DNA of 10,568 bases, taken from NCBI GenBank assembly GCA_001796865.1, contig MGNQ01000027.1, positions 4,080 to 14,647 on the forward strand, given 5' to 3'. The notes beneath the pieces were generated by a model. That model was not told the origin of the DNA. It ran no database searches and saw nothing but the letters and a program-made list of their open reading frames with translations. This stretch comes from Chloroflexi bacterium RBG_16_56_11. GTDB lineage: Bacteria > Chloroflexota > Dehalococcoidia > Dehalococcoidales > RBG-16-60-22. The first letter of the stretch is position 1. Each line of letters starts with the position of its first letter. Made by a program: the position numbers and the translations under genes. Shown here one piece after another: positions 6,289-10,568 of the stretch.

Positions 6289-6446
6289 CGTTTAGCAATG
6301 GTATTTAGTAATTTTCCGCTCATCCTGGTTCCACTGAGTCACCACGAAGTGAGCCTGCCGAAGAGTAGAGATAAATTCGTCGTTATGGTTCGACAGGCGT
6401 TCGACCGAGCTCACGCCGAGGTCTCACCATGAGCGGCTGCTAAACG
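6289..6446. repeat. degenerate inverted-repeat element between hypB and hypF
   Basis: Most of the 178-base hypB-hypF gap is spanned by nested inverted repeats. The ends CGTTTAGCA (6289-6297) and TGCTAAACG (6438-6446) match over 9 bp. Inside them CCGCTCAT (6316-6323) matches ATGAGCGG (6429-6436) over 8 bp. GCCTGCCGAA (6353-6362) matches TTCGACAGGC (6389-6398) with one mismatch. Small local hairpins such as GGCGT/ACGCC (6396-6400 with 6413-6417) lie between. There is no open reading frame of note and no T-run. The nested pairs and about 158-bp size resemble a MITE or a composite of REP-type palindromes. No target-site duplication was recognised. The element shares the short motif GACAGGC with the dapB-dapA element, but no longer identity. 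Confidence 0.6.
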
Positions 6447-6462
6447 ACGGTAAATAACTAAT

Positions 6463-8769
6463 ATGTCGAAGACACCTGTTTTAAGCCTCGTCCACATCAG
6501 CGTCCGGGGAGTGGTGCAGGGGGTCGGTTTCCGTCCTTTCGTTTACCAGCTGGCCGCCGGGCACAACCTCCGGGGCTGGGTGCGCAACACCTCCGAAGAC
6601 GTAAAAATAGAGGTAGAGGGGGACGCCAGGAATATCGAGGGTTTTTTACGGGGGCTACGCGAGGAGCCACCCCCGCTGGCGCGTATCGAAGATATCGCGG
6701 TTACCGCTGGACGACCCGCCGGTTACGCGAAGTTTGAAATCCGGGAAAGCCTGGCCGAGGCGGGGAAATACCAGCTCGTCTCGCCGGATATCGCCACCTG
6801 CCCGGACTGCCTGAGAGAGATATTCGACCCCGCCGACCGGCGCTACCACTATCCATTCACGAACTGTACGAACTGCGGCCCGCGATTCACAATTATCGCC
6901 GATATTCCCTACGACCGACCGAACACCACTATGAAAAAGTTCACCATGTGCCCGGAATGCCAGCAAGAGTACGATAATCCGCTCGACCGGCGTTTTCACG
7001 CCCAGCCCAACGCCTGCCCGGCGTGCGGCCCGAGACTCGAGCTCCTTGACGCCAGCGGTAAGGTAGTACCCTGTGACGACATCATAGCCGAGACAGCGCG
7101 TCTAGTTACAGAAGGCAAAATAGTCTCCGTCAAGGGGCTGGGGGGATTTCTGCTCGCCGGCGACGCCACAAATGAAAAGGCCATCGACCTGCTGCGAGCC
7201 AGGAAAAACCGTCCCGCCAAGCCATTCGCCATCATGGTATCTTCACTTGATGAGGCGAGGCGGCACTGCCAAGTCAGCCGCGCCGAAGAGACGTTGCTGG
7301 CTTCGCCGGGCAGCCCGATTGTACTGATGAAATGGAAAGGTGACTCTTCGATAGCTAAAGGGGTCGCGCCCGGCCTGGAATACCTGGGACTGATGCTGCC
7401 CTATACGCCCCTCCACCACCTACTCCTCCGGGAAACGGGTCTTCCGCTGGTCATGACGAGCGGTAACCTCAGCGAGGAGCCGATCGCCCGGGACAACGAC
7501 GAGGCCCTGCGCCGGCTGGGCAACATCGCCGATTTCTTCCTGGTGCATAACCGGGACATCTATGCCCGCTACGATGACAGCGTCATGATAGTGGAGGCTG
7601 ATATCCCCCGGTCCGTCCGGCGCGCCCGCGGTTTCGCCCCCCACCCTATCCGGCTGAACTACCGGAGCCAACAGATACTGGGGTGCGGCGCCGAGGAAAA
7701 GAACACCTTCTGCCTGACACGGGATAACTATGCCTTCGTCTCCCAGCATATCGGCGACATGGAGAACCTGGAAACGCTGGAGCATTTTATTAGTACTGTC
7801 CAGCTATATGAGAAACTTTTCCGGATTGAGCCGGAAATAATCGCCGGGGATATGCACCCGGAGTACCTCCCCACCAAATATGCCAGATCCCTGGCCGCCA
7901 AAGAGAAAAAGAGGCTGGTTCTGGTGCAGCACCACCACGCCCATATCGCCAGCTGCCTGGCAGAAAACGGACAGAGCGGGCCGGTTATCGGCGCGGCTTT
8001 TGACGGCACCGGCTATGGACTCGACGGCCGTATCTGGGGCGGTGAGTTCCTGATGGCCGATACGGCCAGTTTTACCAGGGTGGCTCACCTGGAGTATTTA
8101 CCGCTACCGGGAGGCGCGCAGGCCATCAAGAGGCCTTACCGCACCGCCATCGGCTATCTGGCGGCGCTGGGTATCGTCGCCGGTCATGACCTGGAGTTCA
8201 TGAAACAGGTCGATGACATCGAGTTCGACCTGATAGTCAAACAGGTGGAAAAGAAGATAAACACGCCGCTGACCTCCAGCATGGGACGTCTTTTCGACGC
8301 CGTGGCGGCTATAATCGGGGTCAGGGGCGTCATCCAGTATGAAGCGCAGGCGGCCATCGACCTGGAGACGGCGGCCAGCCATGAAATCGGGGAGGCGGCG
8401 AGGTATCCGTTCAGCGTGACCGAGCGGGACGGCATTAACATCATCAAGCTGCATGACCTGCTCGCGTCTATCGTTAAGGATTTACACGGTCGCGTTTCCA
8501 CCGGCGTTATAGCCGCGCGTTTCCATAACACGGTGGCCGGGATGATTCTTGAGTTATGTCAACTAATTTCGTCCAAAACAGGGATAAAAAGGGTGGCGCT
8601 GAGCGGTGGGGTTTTCCAGAACCGGCGGCTGCTGAGACAGGCCGTTGCCCGGCTGGAGTCCGCCGGGTTCGGCATCTTAACCCACCGCCAGGTGCCCTGC
8701 AACGACGGCGGCGTCTCGCTGGGGCAGGTGGTGATTGCCCAGCATGACAAGGAGGTCGAACATGACTAA
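6463..8769 (+). CDS. hypF: carbamoyltransferase HypF
   Basis: HypF uses carbamoyl phosphate and ATP to carbamoylate the C-terminal Cys of HypE, the first step toward the cyanide ligands of [NiFe] hydrogenase. All domains are present in 768 residues. An acylphosphatase-like domain (about 10-95) has VQGVGFRPF with Arg24 and Asn42. Two zinc fingers (113-188) hold Cys pairs 113/116, 135/138, 163/166 and 185/188, in the family spacing CxxC-18-CxxC-24-CxxC-18-CxxC. A YrdC/Sua5-like domain (about 203-390) has SVKGLGGFLLAGDA and TSGNLSEEP. A Kae1-like domain (about 405-765) has HHHAH (490-494), FDGTGYG (513-519), SGGVFQN (714-720) and CNDGG (746-750). The ATG at 6463 has no clear ribosome-binding site (the leader is AT-rich). 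It overlaps the next gene by 8 bases. HypE, its partner, is not encoded in the window. Confidence 0.97.
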   Translation: MSKTPVLSLVHISVRGVVQGVGFRPFVYQLAAGHNLRGWVRNTSEDVKIEVEGDARNIEGFLRGLREEPPPLARIEDIAVTAGRPAGYAKFEIRESLAEAGKYQLVSPDIATCPDCLREIFDPADRRYHYPFTNCTNCGPRFTIIADIPYDRPNTTMKKFTMCPECQQEYDNPLDRRFHAQPNACPACGPRLELLDASGKVVPCDDIIAETARLVTEGKIVSVKGLGGFLLAGDATNEKAIDLLRARKNRPAKPFAIMVSSLDEARRHCQVSRAEETLLASPGSPIVLMKWKGDSSIAKGVAPGLEYLGLMLPYTPLHHLLLRETGLPLVMTSGNLSEEPIARDNDEALRRLGNIADFFLVHNRDIYARYDDSVMIVEADIPRSVRRARGFAPHPIRLNYRSQQILGCGAEEKNTFCLTRDNYAFVSQHIGDMENLETLEHFISTVQLYEKLFRIEPEIIAGDMHPEYLPTKYARSLAAKEKKRLVLVQHHHAHIASCLAENGQSGPVIGAAFDGTGYGLDGRIWGGEFLMADTASFTRVAHLEYLPLPGGAQAIKRPYRTAIGYLAALGIVAGHDLEFMKQVDDIEFDLIVKQVEKKINTPLTSSMGRLFDAVAAIIGVRGVIQYEAQAAIDLETAASHEIGEAARYPFSVTERDGINIIKLHDLLASIVKDLHGRVSTGVIAARFHNTVAGMILELCQLISSKTGIKRVALSGGVFQNRRLLRQAVARLESAGFGILTHRQVPCNDGGVSLGQVVIAQHDKEVEHD

Positions 8770-9334
8770 AAAGGAGTTCGGGCCGCAACCCTGGCTTTTC
8801 CCCAGCCCCACCGTTCTCGTGGGGACACTCGTGGACGGCAAGGCCGATTTTGCCCCGTATGCCTGGTGCGGCATCGCCGGGGGGGAACCACCGGCGGTTT
8901 CCGTAGCCGTGCGGCACCAGCGCCACACGCTCAAGGGTATACGCCAGAACCGGGCGTTCTCGGTCAACATCCCTTCCGTCGACCTCATCAGGGAGACTGA
9001 CTACTGCGGTATGGTGTCCGGCGCCCAGGCCGACAAGGTGAAGGACTGCGGCTTCAAGGTCTATTACGGCGGCCTCAAAACCGCCCCGCTCATCGAACAG
9101 TGCCCGGTCAACCTGGAATGCGAGGTGCTACACCTGTTGAACGTAGGCATCCACATGCTGGTCATCGGGAAAATCATCCAGTCGCATGTGTCCGAGGATT
9201 GCCTTACCGACGGCCAACCGGATATCATGAAGATAAGGCCCTTTGTGTACAGCCGGGGACCGGCGGCCCGGTACAACGCCGTCGGCGAGGTGCTGGGACG
9301 TGCCTACGACATCGGCAAGGGAATGAAACAATAA
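8762..9334 (+). CDS. flavoredoxin / flavin reductase-like domain protein, tandem copy 1
   Basis: The 190-residue protein has the single split-barrel FMN-binding flavin-reductase fold found in flavoredoxins, which carry electrons in anaerobes. Family marks are the N-terminal PTVLVG strand, the FSVNIPSVDLIRETDYCGMVSG segment (66-87) with its FMN-contacting residues, DKVKDCGF (91-98) and APLIEQCPVNLEC (108-120). The start ATG at 8762 has AAGGAGG 6 bases upstream and overlaps the end of hypF by 8 bases, which implies translational coupling. A longer frame from 8735 would add nine residues with no homology to its sisters. It is about 68 percent identical to copy 2 (130 of 190 by hand count, no gaps) and roughly 57 percent to copy 3. 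Cysteines 82, 96, 114, 120 and 147 are invariant in all three. Partner and substrate are unknown. Confidence 0.88.
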   Translation: MTKKEFGPQPWLFPSPTVLVGTLVDGKADFAPYAWCGIAGGEPPAVSVAVRHQRHTLKGIRQNRAFSVNIPSVDLIRETDYCGMVSGAQADKVKDCGFKVYYGGLKTAPLIEQCPVNLECEVLHLLNVGIHMLVIGKIIQSHVSEDCLTDGQPDIMKIRPFVYSRGPAARYNAVGEVLGRAYDIGKGMKQ

Positions 9335-9350
9335 CCAGGAGGTGATAACG

Positions 9351-9923
9351 ATGGCCAGAAAAGAGTTCGGGCCGCAACCCTGGCTTTTCCCCAATCCAAC
9401 CGTGCTGGTGGGGACGGTGATTGACGGCAAACCCAACTTCGCCACCTTCGCCGGGTGCGGCATCGCCGGCGATAAACCCCCGACCATTTCTATCGCCGTG
9501 CACCGCCAGCGCTACACGCTTAAGGGCATCCGCCAGAACAAAGAGTTCTCGGTCGTTATACCATCGGTCAACTTGATTAAAGAGGCCGACTACTGCGGGC
9601 TGGTCTCCGGCGTCCGGTCGGACAAGGTCAGGGACTGCGGTTTCACCGTGTTTTACGGGACGCTGAAATCGGCGCCGCTCATCGAGCAGTGCCCGGTCAA
9701 CCTGGAGTGCACGCTTCTAAAAAGGTTCGACGTCGGCGTCCATGACCTGGTCATCGGCAAGATAGTCCAGACGTATGTCTCCGAAGAGTGCCTCACCGAC
9801 GGGAAGCCCGACATCATGAAGATAAAGCCCATCGTGTTCAGCATGGGCTCCGTCCCGCGCTATAACGCCGTCGGCGAATACCTGGGCCAGGGATACCACA
9901 TCGGCAAGGAACTGAAAAAGTAA
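9351..9923 (+). CDS. flavoredoxin / flavin reductase-like domain protein, tandem copy 2
   Basis: This 190-residue paralogue aligns without gaps to copy 1. It keeps the conserved blocks PTVLVG, EADYCGLVSG (78-87), DKVRDCGFTVFYG (91-103), APLIEQCPVNLEC (108-120) and SEECLTDGKPDI (144-155). The ATG at 9351 is 8 bases after AGGAGG (9337-9342). An in-frame GTG at 9342 overlaps that site and is rejected as start. The gap from copy 1 is 16 bases. A 31-base stretch near the 5' end (9363-9393) is identical in DNA to 8774-8804 of copy 1, which points to a fairly recent duplication or gene conversion. Divergence from copy 1 concentrates around residues 121-130 (EVLHLLNVGI in copy 1, TLLKRFDVGV here) and 161-169, perhaps a substrate- or partner-facing surface. 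It probably binds FMN; no more specific role can be read. Confidence 0.88.
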   Translation: MARKEFGPQPWLFPNPTVLVGTVIDGKPNFATFAGCGIAGDKPPTISIAVHRQRYTLKGIRQNKEFSVVIPSVNLIKEADYCGLVSGVRSDKVRDCGFTVFYGTLKSAPLIEQCPVNLECTLLKRFDVGVHDLVIGKIVQTYVSEECLTDGKPDIMKIKPIVFSMGSVPRYNAVGEYLGQGYHIGKELKK

Positions 9924-9933
9924 AGAGGAGAAC

Positions 9934-10509
9934 ATGAACAAGAAAAAGCTCGGACCGCTACCAATGCTCTGGCCGCACCCGACCGTCCTGGTGGGGGCGG
10001 AGGTCGACGGCCGGCCGGACTTCGCCGCGGTAGCCTGGGCCGGCGTGGTCGCGGGCAGTCCCCCGTGCGTGGCCATCGGCCTGCAGCCCCACCGCTACAG
10101 TCTGAAAGGCATCTACCAGAACATGACTTTCTCAGTAAACGTGCCGTCCCGCGAACTCGTGAACGAGACCGATTACTGCGGGATGGTGTCCGGCGCGGAC
10201 ACGGACAAGGTGAAAGACTGTAAGTTTAAAGTGTTTTACGGGACCCTGAAAACTGCCCCGCTCATCGAGCAGTGTCCGATAAACCTGGAATGCGAGGCCA
10301 TCCATTTCCTCAACCTGGGCAGCCATATACTGGTCGTCGGTAAAGTGGTGGAGACGCATTTCTCCGAGGACTGCCTGACGGACGACCGGCCGGATATCGC
10401 CAAAGTCCAGCCGTTCACCTTCGGGCCGGGCAAGTACCATGCTATCGGGGAGGCCTTCGCCGAAGCCTTTAAATGCGGGTGGGAGATAAAGGGCAAGCCT
10501 AAAAAATAG
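9934..10509 (+). CDS. flavoredoxin / flavin reductase-like domain protein, tandem copy 3
   Basis: This 191-residue third paralogue is the most diverged, at roughly 57 percent identity to copy 1. It retains ETDYCGMVSG (78-87), DKVKDCKFKVFYGTLKTAPLIEQCP (about 91-115) and SEDCLTD (144-150), so it should keep the split-barrel FMN fold. The five cysteines invariant in the set (82, 96, 114, 120, 147) are kept. Cys36 of copies 1 and 2 is lost (Ala), while extra cysteines appear near 45 and in the C-terminal FKCGW. The C-terminus is rearranged, with a shortened loop after FGPGKYHAIGE and a Lys-rich tail. The ATG follows GAGGAG by 3 bases (GAGG by 5) and lies 10 bases after copy 2. Placement and spacing say it is co-expressed with the other two; different surface residues suggest a different partner or substrate (inference). 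Confidence 0.88.
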   Translation: MNKKKLGPLPMLWPHPTVLVGAEVDGRPDFAAVAWAGVVAGSPPCVAIGLQPHRYSLKGIYQNMTFSVNVPSRELVNETDYCGMVSGADTDKVKDCKFKVFYGTLKTAPLIEQCPINLECEAIHFLNLGSHILVVGKVVETHFSEDCLTDDRPDIAKVQPFTFGPGKYHAIGEAFAEAFKCGWEIKGKPKK

Positions 10510-10523
10510 TCGGAGGTAAGGTA

Positions 10524-10568
10524 ATGATGAAAATAAAGTTGGACCAACCCAATCTGCTCATCGCCTAC
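10524..10568 (+). CDS. start of an unidentified gene, cut by window end
   Basis: An ATG at 10524 follows a strong GGAGG (10512-10516) by 7 bases and opens a frame that stays open to the window edge, giving 15 residues (MMKIKLDQPNLLIAY). A second ATG at 10527 is also possible. It lies 14 bases after the third flavoredoxin gene on the same strand, so it should belong to the same transcript. The visible stretch is too short to assign to a family. Confidence 0.6.
   Translation, partial: MMKIKLDQPNLLIAY

Noticed and set aside
8735..8761. Nine-residue extension of the first flavoredoxin
   Set aside because: The two paralogues begin at the position equal to ATG 8762, which has AAGGAGG 6 bases upstream.

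Overview
The window looks like chromosomal DNA from a G+C-rich anaerobic bacterium. A [NiFe]-hydrogenase maturation cluster, flavoredoxin-type flavoproteins and an rpsO-pnp-dapB-dapA block together would fit the Dehalococcoidia (Chloroflexota). That assignment is an inference from gene content and style, not a phylogenetic result. No rRNA, tRNA, CRISPR array, transposase or phage gene was seen.

Layout. Positions 2-217 (+) hold the end of a GNAT acetyltransferase. It converges on a second, complete GNAT gene at 223-687 (-). A minus-strand block then reads rpsO (4868-5131), pnp (2598-4841), dapB (1770-2564) and dapA (797-1687): ribosomal protein S15, polynucleotide phosphorylase and two consecutive enzymes of lysine/diaminopimelate synthesis. 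The dapB-dapA gap holds a compact palindromic element able to fold into a three-way junction, and one of its hairpins is duplicated over the dapA ribosome-binding site. A 142-base divergent control region (5132-5273) has a good sigma-70-type promoter facing each way.

Rightwards from it run hypA, hypB and hypF (nickel insertion and cyanide-ligand synthesis for [NiFe] hydrogenase), with a 178-base gap before hypF that holds a degenerate inverted-repeat element. hypF overlaps by 8 bases the first of three tandem paralogous flavin-reductase/flavoredoxin genes (8762-9334, 9351-9923, 9934-10509). A further gene starts at 10524 and runs off the window. hypC, hypD, hypE and the hydrogenase structural genes are not present.

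Functionally the left operon is housekeeping (translation, RNA turnover, lysine and cell-wall precursor supply). The right operon is specialised. The most unusual part is the translationally coupled run of three flavoredoxin-like proteins behind hypF, which share five invariant cysteines. Several track-style longest starts are replaced here by starts with good ribosome-binding sites: pnp TTG 4841, dapB ATG 2564, hypA ATG 5274, and the first two flavoredoxins at 8762 and 9351.
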